DNA of 64,000 nt from Agrypnia vestita (taxonomy: Eukaryota; Arthropoda; Insecta; Trichoptera; Phryganeidae). Location of the stretch: the NCBI GenBank assembly GCA_016648135.1, contig JADDOH010023125.1, positions 168,848-232,847 of the forward strand, read 5' to 3'. The notes beneath the pieces were generated by a model, which was not told the DNA's origin, did not search any database, and was given only the letters and a program-made list of their open reading frames with translations. Shown piece by piece: positions 1 to 11,500 of this stretch; positions within the stretch are counted from its first letter, which is position 1; each line of letters starts with the position of its first letter. The translations under genes were made by a program, and so were the position numbers.

Positions 1-440
1 TTTTTTAAATTTTAAATTCGTTAAAGGTTTTTTACGCACGATCGCAAGTCCACATTTTTGGACATAGCTGCTTTAAGGATCTCCGAGGAAGTCCAGTATA
101 ATTTTGGACCGGACAAGCGAATGGATAAATTATGTAACAACGATATTATGTAGTCAAGAATTCGAGAGAATAATTCAAGGTGATAATTCGTGTCTTTATT
201 AAAAATTGTGCACATTATTTCCGCCAAATGACAGGGTCAAACCAGAGAAAATTGCAGGCTACCGACAGCGCGTGATTGATTGGCTTAATGACAGACAACG
301 AGGGAGTTGCGTCCGACGTGAAGTGAGGAACGTGGCTGTGTAACAGACGTTTTGGCCAAGTGAATCAGTAACTTGTTGCATGAAAATTATAAATAAACAA
401 ATAAAAAAACCTTCTCGCATCGGTCGCGAGAATCGGACAT
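1..440. other. no recognisable feature
   Basis: AT-rich sequence with frequent stops on both strands. I see no TE ends, splice-flanked frame or RNA gene. Confidence 0.5.
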
Positions 441-441
441 G

Positions 442-615
442 GTATACCTCTTTCGGTTTAAGAAAGACAATCGAATTAGTATGTGTAAGTTGTGCGTAGG
501 ACGCACATTGTTTCGTTGTGTTGATGTTTACGGATGTAAACACCAACAATGTGCCTCGTACACATGGCTTACACATACTTATTCTAGTGTCTTTCTTAAC
601 TGGAAAAAGGTCTAC
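442..615. mobile_element. foldback MITE, copy 1
   Basis: The whole 174-bp segment is an imperfect palindrome. The left arm (442 onward, containing TTTAAGAAAGACAATCGAAT) reappears inverted at the right end, with AGTATGTGTAAG and the CTTTCTTAA core on both arms. The arms meet at a GTTTAC/GTAAAC centre near 525-540. A second copy lies at 12,691-12,833 and a lone arm at about 5,187-5,219, so this is a dispersed family. No coding capacity. The superfamily is unknown because no clear target duplication was read. Confidence 0.6.
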
Positions 616-619
616 GTGT

Positions 620-970
620 GTGTTTTTTAACATTTTCCTCCAAAATTAACAAAATTTTAAAAATAAAATAAAATAAACTTTTAATTAATAATACACGTAA
701 ACTTAGTATAAAACCACAATTTATTAGTTAATAAGCCAACCGGTTTCGCTTTACTCAAGATGTATCAGGGCATCATTAAGAGCTAAACAATAAATACAAA
801 GAAATGCACATATATGTACGTGTAACATAATGAGGAAGACAAAATATAAATTACATAAGAAAAAAATCATATATTTGTCTATCTTTTTCATTATTTTAAG
901 TTTACGTGTTTAATTTATGTATTTACGTCAATCCACACAGTGATTGCTTTATACCAGAATACAAAAAATA
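620..970. other. no recognisable feature
   Basis: AT-rich DNA containing runs such as AAATAAAATAAAATAAA. Nothing else is seen. Confidence 0.5.
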
Positions 971-974
971 TTTT

Positions 975-1090
975 TATACAGGGTAGGTAGCTAGTTCTTC
1001 GGAGTCTTCTTCAGAAACAGAAAATATTCGTTACGCTTGAAATTTCAACATAACTGTTGACATTGTTTCATTTTGTTTCTAAACATAATT
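975..1090 (+). repeat. relic of long-TIR MITE family 2
   Basis: TACAGGGTAGGTAGCTAG followed by GGAGTCTTCTTCAGAA and GAAAATATTC matches one arm of the element at 4,035-4,465. The opposite arm is missing, so this is a solo end. Confidence 0.35.
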
Positions 1091-1221
1091 TAATTCATAT
1101 TCAAATACATATATAAAATGCTCTGTGACGCAATATATACATGAAGTTTCACTTGGTAGTATCTTCTATATCTTCGTTTTATTGTCACTTATTTCACTAT
1201 GTTATTACTTCATTATAATCA

Positions 1222-1787
1222 TCTATATCTATAAAACTCAATGTCTGTCTGTTCTCAATACAAATCCACACCGTTTGACCGATTCGATTCAAATTTTGCA
1301 TACTTTTGCTTTAGGACCCGTCGGGTAACATAGGCAACATTTCCGTCCTATTCTCTTACCCTTTCCCCTCCCCCTGACATATTTTCTATACAAATCTGAA
1401 CCGTTTGACCGATCGGACTCAAAATTTGGAAACTTATTTTTTAGGACTTGGCGGGTAACATAGGAAATATTTCCCCCCTATTATCTTACCCCTTCCCCTG
1501 ACATATTTTCGATACAAATCTGTACCGTTTGTCCGGTCGGACTCAAATTTTGGAAACTTATTCTTCAGGACCCGGTGGGTAACAGAGGCGACATTTCCCA
1601 CCTATTCTTTTACCCCTTCCCCTTTCCCTAATATATTTTCATGAAAATCTGTACCGTTCGACCGATCGAACTCAAAATTTGCAAAATTATTCTTTAGGAC
1701 TCGGCAGTTAACATTGGTGACATTTCCCACCTATTCTTTTACCCTTTCCCCTCCCCCTGATATATTTTCGATGCAAGTCTATACCAG
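1222..1787 (+). mobile_element. non-autonomous Helitron-like element A, copy 1 (3' truncated)
   Basis: It begins A|TCTATATCTATAAAACTCAATG, the shared 5' end of five copies in this window. That is followed by a (TGTC)n stretch and several diverged modules of about 120-130 bp. Each module contains the series CCGTTTGACCGATCGG, CTCAAAATTTGG, GGCGGGTAACATAGG and a pyrimidine-rich CCCCTTCCCC block. The 3' hairpin and CTAG end seen in copies 2 and 4 are absent here. The 5' TC, the 3' CTAG and insertion between A and T in sister copies are the Helitron hallmarks. No Rep/helicase gene is present, so it would depend on an element elsewhere. Confidence 0.65.
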
Positions 1788-2070
1788 CGCGAATGAATTT
1801 TTAGTATTCAATATTAGTTACTTTCATGACACTGCAACGTTTTACACAAGACAGTTTAGAAATATTGAAAAAAAATGCTAACTTAAATGTCGTATTGTGG
1901 ACTGGCTCAAAAAAAAAACAATTTTCTTTTGTAATTGTCCGCTAATGACGTATTTATACATTATTTGCAGTTTAAATAATCAACTAAAATATTTAACTCC
2001 CTCGGAAGGTAATGAAAACAAAAAAATCATATTAATATTTACAACACGACAGAGTTGATTGGTGTTTGTC

Positions 2071-2190
2071 ATGCATCGTTTTATCGACATCACCCCCATG
2101 GAGCTACAAACTACGCACGTGCCGGAGTACGCACAGGTTATAGATAGTGATAACAGTGAACCTCCGCGGGTCCTCCACCTCGATAAACAG
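2071..2190 (+). CDS. possible host coding exon, unrecognised
   Basis: An open 40-codon stretch starts at ATG 2071, with a second ATG at 2098 in the context CCCCATGG. It ends exactly at a good 5' splice-site match, AACAG|GTGAGG (junction 2190/2191). The peptide ends PPRVLHLDKQ, and its composition is less AT-rich than its surroundings. Against this, the segment lies in TE-rich DNA, the Kozak context of the first ATG is weak, and no family is recognised. It could be chance or an old TE fragment. Function unknown. Confidence 0.2.
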
Positions 2191-2348
2191 GTGAGGGCTT
2201 ATTACTCATCCATAAGCATAATAATCAAGCTGATTAAAAGGACATGAAGATTCATAAATTAAAAAATTATGTCACGGTTGCTAGAATTAATAGCAATACA
2301 AACTCAATGTGTAGCGAAAGCAATGAGGGCTGTGTAAGTACCCATTTT

Positions 2349-4034
2349 AGGAAAGGCTATATACAGTGTTTCCGGTGAGTGCCTGGTGACCGGTGTCGGA
2401 GCCTTTATTAGCGTAATATATGATCAATTTCATCGATAAAACACCCCTATGACATTTTTCTCCAGCCATAATGGAAATGGTGAAATGATCAATTTACTAA
2501 TATCTACCCATGATGTAAATAACTAACTAACTAACTTACCATCACGCCGTTTCCCTGTGGGGGTAGGCAGAGAGGATAGAGCGTCATACTCTTCTGTCCT
2601 GACATACAACTTTCGCTTCGTCTACATTCGTACATCTTCGCATGCAAGCTCGACAGTTGTTCAGGCTTCTAACAGGACCATCTTCCAGTATCTGGTTAAT
2701 CTGGTCATGCCACGTCTTCCGTGGTCGCCCTCTCATTCTGGCGCCGTCGACGCTTGCATTATATATCTTTCTTACCATTCTTTCCTAATTCATTCGCTCA
2801 ACATGCCCAAACCACCTGAGCGTGTTTTTATTCCATGTATTATGCTACGATCAGCTGTACATTAATTCCCAATATCTTCATTCTTTACTCTATCATACAT
2901 GGATTTAACACACATACGTCTAAGGGACCTCATCTCCACTGCATTCAATCTACTTTCGTTCCTCTTCTGCCAGCTCCAGGCTTCACTTCCATACATTAGT
3001 GTCGGTACCAGAACTCCATTATATACCGCCAGTTTCGCCTCGGTAGACATATTTCTATTAGAAATTATTGCATTCAAAGCACCGTTCACCCTATTCCCGG
3101 CAGTCACTCTCCACTCTATATCTTTCTCAACATTCCCTCTTCTATCGAACATACTTCCCAAGTACACAAACTCATCTACTTGTTACAAACATTCATTGCC
3201 TACTAGTATTCACACGTTGTCTTACTTTCCTCCTTCTCGAATACCATCACTTTTGACTTCTTTACATTCATAATAAGGTCACTTTCCTTGCATACATCCT
3301 GCTTACTAGACTTTGTAAGTCTTGTTCGCTATTTGCTATTAATACTGCATCATCCGCGTACAGTAAACACCATACAATCAAATTACTCATTTTCGCTTCT
3401 ACATTTACACATTCCAGTTCTTTCACACAATTATCCATATACAAGTTGAACAGCCATGGAGACATTACACAACCCTGGTGTGAATGATCCATTGATTCTT
3501 ACACAAGCAGTACTCCCCTCGTAAAGGGATACAACTGCGTGTATAAGTTTACTGTTCACCTTGTAACCAGAGAGTACCTTCCATAACCTTCCTCTTATAA
3601 CTCTATCATAAGCCTTTTGCAGATCTACAAATGCACAGAAAAGTTTCTGGTTTTTCGTAAAAACTCTTCCGTCAACACTCGTAGAGAGAATATCTGATCC
3701 GTGCATTCTCTTCCACCCACGAAGGCACCTTGCACGTCCCATACCTTTTCTTTCGTCATCGACCGTACTCTTTCTATTAAAATTCTTCCATAAAGTTTGC
3801 CAACCGAGCTTAAAAGGCTTGCAGATGTAGAGGTCCTATAAATATCAAAGAGATCTGTTTTGAAAGATAAAATAAAAAGGATCAATATTACGTTAAGTAT
3901 TTTACCAAAATTTAAAAAAAAGAGACCAAAAATAATTTTTATAAGAATTTACGAAAAAAAAGTTTTTTTTACATTTTTTGTCGAACCTATGTTCGTATAA
4001 AGACTCCGACACCGTTTACCGGATATACTGTATA
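2349..4034. mobile_element. long-TIR MITE family 1, split by a LINE
   Basis: The ends are inverted copies: TATACAGTGTTTCCGG and CGGTGTCGGAGCCTTTAT at the left, and the reverse complement of TATACAGTATATCCGG and CGGTGTCGGAGTCTTTAT at the right (about 3,990-4,034). The non-LINE parts (2,349-2,513 and 3,823-4,034) join into one element of roughly 370 bp, matching the inverted partial copy at 41,016-41,310. Everything from about 2,517 to 3,822 is an inserted LINE. The element has no reading frame of its own. Confidence 0.65.
2517..3822 (-). pseudogene. 5'-truncated, frameshifted non-LTR retrotransposon (reverse transcriptase)
   Basis: Read on the minus strand, fragments in several frames give reverse-transcriptase blocks in order: VGKLYGRILIERVRSM near 3,800; FVDLQKAYDRV near 3,630; YADDAVLIANSEQDL near 3,350; YLGSMFDRRGNVEKD near 3,160. 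The C-terminal RGRPRKTW and NCRACMRRCTNVDEAK blocks lie near 2,620-2,720. The YADD catalytic motif is intact, but frame changes and stops break the frame. The endonuclease and N-terminus are missing, so the copy is 5'-truncated, as target-primed insertion often leaves it. The 3' end has GTGGGGGTAGGCAGAG (plus-strand sense) and a (TTAG)n tail at 2,517-2,536. It lies in MITE family 1, with ATGTA at both junctions. Confidence 0.85.
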
Positions 4035-4465
4035 CACAAGGTGTCTCGTAGATAGTAGCAAAAGCTTCGGGGAGTCTTTTTCATTCATTTTTGAACAGAA
4101 AATATTCTAGGATTATTATATTACGGAGATAAGCGACATCAAAGTTTTCATTTTTTTTCAATATTTCTGAATTTTTTTTTTGAAACGTCGGACTATGACT
4201 GTAGTTATCTTATATAGATTATTAAAAGTTCATTCGCCTTGCTACAAATCAAATAAAATGATTAAAACCTTGTACAAATCAAAAAATATTTTTTTGAATT
4301 TGTCATTTTAAATAAATAAATCTGAAATACTAAAAAAAACGCAAATTTTGATGGCACCTATCTCCGTAAATGACGACATTTCACCCAAAGTGTAAAGAAT
4401 ATTTTCTATTCAAAACTAAATGCGGAAGACTCCCCCGTAGTTTTGATACTAGCTACTGATGATTA
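4035..4465. mobile_element. long-TIR MITE family 2
   Basis: The left arm starts ACAAGGTGTCTCGTAGATAG and continues through GGGGAGTCTTTTTCATTC, GAACAGAAAATATTC, and ACGGAGATAAGCGACATCAA. The right arm carries the inverted equivalents at 4,350-4,465 (ATCTCCGTAAATGAC, GAATATTTTCTATTC, GACTCCCCCGTAG). The arms are about 120 bp each around an AT-rich centre. It abuts MITE family 1 directly. Relics of the same family are at 975-1,090 and 34,640-35,407. Confidence 0.6.
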
Positions 4466-4499
4466 CTGACACGGTTTATTGATGATGTTTACTGAGATG

Positions 4500-4885
4500 A
4501 AATTTCGTGTAATCTTAGAACCACGAGTTATACTAAATCCCTTCTTTAAACAAGGGGACTGGGACACAGCGGAATTATGTCCCCTCTCATATATTTAAGA
4601 CACATTAATTAATAATATTTAAGACACAGACGCAGTTAAAGTATTAATTATTTAATAATTAATTTCCCTAGTAAACAAAAAGATTTTTTTTCAATACACG
4701 ATGTAATAATTTTTTATTTCTTTCCAAACCGTGTCTCTTCAAGTAAAAACGTATTTTTGTAATAAAGCGCGATTTATTTACTAAGAAATTATATTTTAAA
4801 GAGTATTTAGTTTAGACCTTTTCATAATTGTTTTAAAATTTACAAGTTCGTAGTATTTTTTAAACAACCTTTTTTTAGTCATACG
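4500..4885 (+). repeat. dispersed repeat D, copy 1
   Basis: Shares an ordered series of blocks with 13,690-14,012 (inverted) and 38,870-39,500. The blocks are a CCCTTCTTT or similar start, a CACAGCGG/GTCCCC block, TATTTAAGACA, CCCTAGTAAAC, TGTAATAAAGCGCGA, GAGTATTTAG, and CATAATTGTTTTAAAATTTA. No TIRs, tRNA head or reading frame are visible. The family is unclassified. Confidence 0.55.
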
Positions 4886-4999
4886 TAGTATAACCAGCTG
4901 TGAAACCACAGCGTATATTGAAAATTTTCATTAATCCGTGTCTATACGTTTGGTGGTCTGGTTAGAAGCATTTGAATTTATGTTTTACTAGCAGTTAAG

Positions 5000-5219
5000 C
5001 AATTGGCTATCGCTGATTGCTTGCTGCTAGGCCCTGCGGGCGGCTGTATTGGCCACTGCGCGGTCCATAGTGGCCACTGCGAGGCCTGTAGTGGCCGCTA
5101 CGAGACCATTGGTATTTACAATTGGCTATCGTCCATTGCCTACTGCTAGGCCCTGCGTGCAGTTATGGTGGCGTTTTGCGACCAATTCAAGTGATTTTCT
5201 TAAATGGAAAGAGGTCTAC
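5000..5219. repeat. local direct repeats plus a lone foldback-MITE arm
   Basis: CAATTGGCTATCG...GCTAGGCCCTGCG occurs twice (5,000-5,038 and 5,119-5,157; spacing 119 bp). Between them GTGGCCACTGCG-like units repeat about every 24 bp. At 5,187-5,219 TTTTCTTAAATGGAAAGAGG matches the right arm of the foldback MITE at 442-615. The GC-rich block could be the core of a larger, diverged member. Confidence 0.4.
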
Positions 5220-5432
5220 ATATCACTTAAATGTAATGTATGTTTGAAAGACTGAAAAATTAAAAAATATATTTTATTTATATAAATAAATAGCTATAAT
5301 ACGGCCGACTGTTATACATTTAACAATCGGTAGTATATATGCGTGAATGAACTGAAATTTTGGACTTCAAAAGACGCAAAAACTTAACCTAGAAACAGTA
5401 AGCTTAACCTCCTCTCGTAAGGTTCATTCATA

Positions 5433-5503
5433 AGGTAGCGTATGTGTTTTAACCTCAAAATTTAGGTCAGGTAGCGTGTACGTTTTAACCTCACAATTTA
5501 GTC
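5433..5503. repeat. imperfect 36-bp tandem duplication
   Basis: AGGTAGCGTATGTGTTTTAA at 5,433 recurs as AGGTAGCGTGTACGTTTTAA at 5,469, each followed by CCTCA and AATTTAG. Confidence 0.6.
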
Positions 5504-5509
5504 AAAGAT

Positions 5510-7175
5510 GTAACTTCCTATAAAGATGTATCTAAACACCGTTTCACCTACTATAATACGTCAATGGTTTCACCTGTCAAACGAGCGATATTCAATTTCG
5601 TCAAAATTCAATTTCGATATGACTTGAAAGGAGTAAAAATAGAATTGATTGAAGAAAATGTGGTATTTCGTTATTTATATTATATCTAAATGTATTTATA
5701 AAGCGATCTAAAAACTCAAAAAAATCCATCTTTTTAATGTACCTACTCTAAAATATTTTTATAACTGGCAACAGAAATCATCTACTAACAACGACATCAT
5801 CATTTTTAGCGTAATTAATATATAGATTTTTGTTTTCTATTTTATTTTTTCAAATATATATTAGCCCGGAATATGGTTTAACCGCCGAGAGGTCATGTAT
5901 GATTGACGCAAAAAAAAATATATTTCTCTCTAACTTGCAACCATTGACTCCACACTAAAGAAAATGACAGATGAAAACAGAATGATTATTCCAAAGCTCT
6001 CAGTGGTTGACTCGATAAAAGCATTTTTAATTGAAAACTTTGATATTATCAAAATGTTTACTTGTTTTATTGTTTATGAAATTCGTATAGGTTTCTCGGG
6101 ACTAGTCCCGGTCGTAAAGCGAGGTATTAATTAATCAATGGCTTAATAATACAAAACCCTATCTATAAAAAATGCGTTTCTGAGTTAAGTGAACAGATTT
6201 ATCCATTACAATAAATTCTATCCGTAAAACAAAGAAATTTCTTTCCATGAAATAAAAGAAGTGAAATCATTTAAAACGCATCTCATGATACTGAAGTGGA
6301 ACAGAGAACAAAACATTTGCTAATACGTTACTGTTTTTACCATTTCATGTTAAAATTTGGTTTTGTTATTACTTTTAACTATCTAAAGATCATTCCTCAC
6401 TCACGAAAAAAAGGTTTTTTACCAGAAAATTTGACAATTTGTGAATATTTGTTTCTATTACTAAGTGATTGTAGTGCACACGCATATGTTTAGTTTATCT
6501 GCATACATACATTCAGCAATGATTTCATCAGTCCCATATTTTCCTTTACAACATATTCAAATATACGCGAATACACACAATGGCGTATTTTTAACTCACA
6601 TTTCGTATAATGAAATGTGAGTCATGATTTGAATGATATAATAACGTAATTATTAGATGTGAAAATATCGAAAATATACACTGACAATACTGACACATCA
6701 TTTTGTAACAACATTTCTTGCAATATGGAATTATTATTATTTATTAATTAATTAATTAAGTTAACAGCTAATTTAACACAATACAATTCAGAGAATAATT
6801 ATTAAAATTATATTGAAAATAACATTTTGACAATCCCGCTGCACAACTTTTTCGAGACTTTAATTTTCCGACTGTTTGTGTACTTTCCAAAAGAACATCT
6901 TTTTACCAAATCTACAAAGATTGTTTTATATATACCATTGTTGAAAACAACAAAGGCCCAGCAGCACTGTACACATATAGGAATAAATGGTATAATGAAT
7001 TGGTTGCTCAAATCAAGAGAGAAACATTATATTCATTTTAAAAATTAAAAAAAAAAAGGATTATCAAGTAACGTTGCATTGTAAACCAAACTAACTTCCA
7101 ATTCGTATTGGCTTGTAAATAGATATTAATTATAATTATATATGTTATTATTCTGCACAACGTGGAAGGTCTGTA
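5510..7175. other. no recognisable feature
   Basis: AT-rich, with only short frames on both strands and no TE ends that I can pair. Confidence 0.45.
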
Positions 7176-7180
7176 TATTT

Positions 7181-7585
7181 TACACAGGGTGTCCCGTATT
7201 TCTACGTCAAGCCGAAATCGGATGATAGGCCATGTCATAATAATTATAAGAAAAATATTTTTTAAAATCTAGTCATGTGTTTTAAAAATAATAAACACTT
7301 TAAAAAAACAAAAAAAAATTACACCCTGTGACGGTCTTTTCACTCCTGTTGCTACAAATCTTTATTTTTCTTCATTTGCTTCTGTAAACTTTTGTCCAAA
7401 ATTCAAAGCCAACTGCTCCAGCTTGGAAGAAAATGTCACTTTTTGACCAAATCAAGTATTCAAAATCAATACTTTCCCCAGTTTTAACTGACTGTTTTAT
7501 TTTTTAAATATTTTTCTGATAACTGTTATGACATGGCGTATCACCCGATTTCGGCTTGTTGTCGAGATACGGGACACCCCGTATA
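7181..7585. mobile_element. long-TIR MITE family 3, copy 1
   Basis: TIRs of about 85 bp. The left begins ACAGGGTGTCCCGTATTTCT and continues GCCGAAATCGG, GATAGGCCATGTCATAA and GAAAAATATTTTTTAAA. The right (7,495-7,585) is its inverse, ending GATACGGGACACCCCGT. The unique centre is about 220 bp with no gene. The family recurs at 44,295-44,682. Confidence 0.75.
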
Positions 7586-7844
7586 AATAAAAAATGTTAA
7601 TTCCTCCCCAAGACACGAGTGAAAACTCTTTTTGGGACATATACATATGTAAAATAAGATTAAAAAATTCAGAAGAAAGATTTTGAAAATTCAATTTGTT
7701 TTTTAAATATATTTAGTAAATGTGCTTTATTTTATTTTATAGTGAAGGTAATTACAAATTGATCATAAATTAAAATATTATATATTACCCCAAAAAAGAG
7801 TTGAAACTCATCCTTAGGGGGGTGAATTAACATTTTTAAATAAC
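7586..7844. repeat. inverted repeat pair beside MITE family 3
   Basis: AATGTTAATTCCTCCCCAAG and AACTCTTTTTGGG at 7,593-7,640 return inverted at 7,790-7,840 (CCCAAAAAAGAGTTGAAACT, GGGGGGTGAATTAACATT). This is probably another foldback element inserted next to, or forming part of, the preceding MITE. Confidence 0.5.
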
Positions 7845-8464
7845 TTTCAAGTAATATTATTGTCTTTAACGATCGGCCAGCTGCACATTACCTCGCCAGA
7901 TATAGATACAGCCAGATCGGAAGTTTGCTGTTGCTTGAATCTTCGTCCAAGAAATAGAAGTAATGCGATCTCTGGTGACGCAGGAACTCCCAGTACACTA
8001 GTGATGCCACTAAGAGATCACGGGACATTCAATATCACCCCGTGAATTCTTCCAGTGCCATTTCCTGTGCATGGGAGGTATTTATTTCTTTAAGACCAGA
8101 TCACATTTTTTGCGCTGTTGAAATGTTTCTTGAAGCCTCGTGCAAATTTTGAGCGCCAATATTATTTTCAAACGACTCACAACATACCTTTGGTAGATTT
8201 TTCTGCGTGCTTCGGGACGGTCTCACACTCCTTGTTCTGAAAAAAAAAATTGAATACATATAAATAGATACTCTTAGTTTAAGAAATAACAATGATTGTA
8301 AGATGTGTTATATTGCACATGTTTATCAGCGTGCTTATTCCAATATATTGCACTGCAACGTCTAATTATTTTTCTAATGAAAACATTTAACAATACAATA
8401 TAAGTAATTTTTAAAAGATACGCAATAAATAGTCTAAATTTTTCTTAATCGTAAATGGTTAATA
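7845..8464. other. unassigned; one moderately GC-rich patch at 7,870-8,070
   Basis: A 61-codon plus-strand frame covers the patch, but the minus strand is also largely open and no family is recognised. It may be an eroded TE fragment. Confidence 0.3.
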
Positions 8465-8465
8465 T

Positions 8466-8520
8466 ACTGTAAGTGGTAACATGGTACTCCGCCAAGGCAA
8501 AGTTCCGGTTTCGTATCCCG
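8466..8520 (+). repeat. possible tRNA-derived SINE head
   Basis: TGGTAACATGGTACTCCGCC resembles a D-arm/A-box region. CCGGTTTCGTATCCCGG resembles a T-arm with B-box core. There is no full cloverleaf, so it is not a tRNA gene. Confidence 0.3.
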
Positions 8521-8524
8521 GTGT

Positions 8525-11500
8525 AACGAAATATGTATTTGATAAGTAGATTTTTCTGTACTGTTATTCTAATGGGTTTATGTACACAAATTATTTTTAT
8601 GTATTTAATACAAATAGGTACCCCTTTTTCCGCAAGGAAATGAATTTAATTTTTTTTTTAATGAATTGGCTAGTTATTGAGCTGGTTAAAATTATGTATT
8701 TAAAAAAAAATTTAAAAACCCAAAACATATTTTTTTATTATATTGCATTACAGAAGCAGTCGACTGGATATGTAAATGAAATTCCCATATCTTACAAGTA
8801 CTAATTTAAATATAATAAATTAGGCACACACATTACACAGAACAACAATTTGTATACAGTAACGATCGCCGGAGTTCGAATAATGTGTCTATACATGTAT
8901 ACATCGTATTATTTATGAATCTGTAATAGAATATATAATAACAGGTTATTTAACAAACCATTGACCGGAACCATTATACATATCAGGGCGGATTGAGATC
9001 GGTGCGCTCTATCTAGATGGAATGTGTGGATATTTATCCAATCATAACCACGAGATGTTTTTTCGTATTAAATTTTAAAACAGTAAATTATAGAAAAATA
9101 CCGTCGTTTCAAAGTACTTAATATTAGATACTACGATTAATTTATGGATCAGTTTGTTTTTGGAACCATAACCTAATCTAATAAAAAAATCACATATATG
9201 ACATATTGTAATAAGCGTAATTTTCACGGTTTTGACATCCACAAAAATTCGCTTCATTTATTATCTTTAGAAATATTAATAATAATCCTTTCGTTCGTAA
9301 TTTCTCGCCAACATTTCTAAATATTCTAAACATTCATAAAACTCTTTTGATAAAAAAATTAATATTTAAAGGATAGTGTTTATTTTTCCAAAAACTGTTT
9401 TTTGTCTCAATGTAAAATTGTAGTTTTGGCGTTTATAACAAAATTGCTTTTCAATATCGATATTTTATGTATTAACTAATTATGTATATTAAATACACAT
9501 ACTTCATTTTATGTATTTTAAAAATATTCACATTTATTTTATACTCGTTGGGAACAAGACACTTCTTATAATCATAAATTATCACTTCCTCTATACATTT
9601 CTAATATTTGATATAAGGAAAATCTTACTCGAATACAGGAAAAAAAACATAAAAAATACACGTAAACTTTCCTTATCACAATTTTTTTTTTTTTTTTTTT
9701 AAAAAATAGAGATGTGAACACGGAATTACGACACCATTTACCAATTGTATGTATATTTTTCTTAAAAATATTCAACGTAAGTATACAAACTAATCAAAAA
9801 TCTGAAAAATTTTCGAGTACAATCAGTCGCCTGGTTTATTGGAATATATCGACAGATGGATTTGATTCTGATAATGATTTTACACGAACATAATTATTGC
9901 GGAACTTCAGCTCTTTCAACGGATGAAACTAAAGCAAGTAACGGAAAAAATAATTAAAATAACGGTCTGTGTATTCTTATTTTACAATATCACGGTTAAA
10001 AATATTAAAGCCTCAAATTGGTCGTAACTCCAAATTGCGGATTCATTTGATGTGGTGGGATTTATAATCACTGATTAATGTATGGCGTATTTCTGAACAA
10101 GCATAGTCGTAAATTTCATATACACAGATATATTACATCTGCTCCAAATATTTAAAAAATGATTTATTTTAACAGGATATTGAGTAACTGTTTTAAAATA
10201 TTATTTTAGAGAAATGTGGTCGAATTTTTTGCAATTTTACAGAATAAATTAAATTACAGTTCTTTTGATATGTGAACTTCATACCGTATCAATCAGTACG
10301 GAGATTAGATTATTCTCTTCTTCTCTATTCTCTAAAATAATGATAACTATCATCATTAACATGCAAAATAAATTGATTACGGAATAAAGTGATTACGTTT
10401 AACATAAGAAATATCATGATACTAACAAAATACTATTGGATTTCATACAATATTCACTTTTAATATTAAATAAAAAAAACTCTTATCATGAAAAGGTTCA
10501 GCATGTTAGAAAAACTAAAAAAAATATCTTAGCCGCCCCACATGGTAACCAAAATATTTATTGTTTAAGGTTCAACTTTCCTATGAGTATGCCCTGTATC
10601 TGTCGTTTATTTTAGCATGTAAGTTGCTAAAGACGAAAAATATTTCAGTCATCACGGCTTCACGTTAAACGATTTCCACTGTTTTTAGTTTTAAAATTTT
10701 TACTTGTTTGCAACGTTTTATAAACGCCATACACATCCTCTTTTTTATATATAACTTTTCAAATCCAATAACATTAAAATTACGTATTGTCTACTTATAT
10801 TCCCACTCAATAATTCTCAAAGATCAAAATAAGCAATGAGCTTGCAAATTCGTTTATTTTCTAAAAAAGAAAACATTTTTTTAAATACATTATTACAAAT
10901 ACACAAATAATATTAATGTATCTTTAAAAAGCTATTGGCAAGCACACCTAATCCATTTTAACATAGGTAATAATATAATAAAAATAGATTATATACGTAG
11001 TTTGGCTATCAATTAAACGGGGTTAAGATTCAATTCAAAATGCATGCGCTTTATGACATTGCGATCAATCAATCAATTCTTCAATTATTAATACTTTTCG
11101 AGGTCATATAAAAGAATAGTTTACATTTTTCATGTCATATTTCCACAAACATCACAAACTGCGTAAACGGTCTGCAAAGAATGAAATAATAAATAATACG
11201 ATACCTGAGAATAAAAGGATTCGATAAGACATGAATCATTCAACAATCAAAGTGGGTCAATAAGATTCAGGGTTCAAATTCCAACAGAGACAAATGTGTA
11301 AAACATTGAGAACTTTTCGATTCACCAATCGGTGCTAACAATACCAAATAATATACATATATATGCCAATATTTCGCTACTTGGTAACTAAATGTTTGTA
11401 CAGGGACGTCACTGTACATGTACATGTAAATATGACCTCTATATACGTAGTGTATTTTGCTTATTACGAGTTTTCTGATATCATTTAATAATTTTTTGAA

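Noticed and set aside
259..633. 124-codon minus-strand frame
   Set aside because: Most of it is the palindromic MITE at 442-615, and the plus strand shows a similar frame, as expected for a palindrome.
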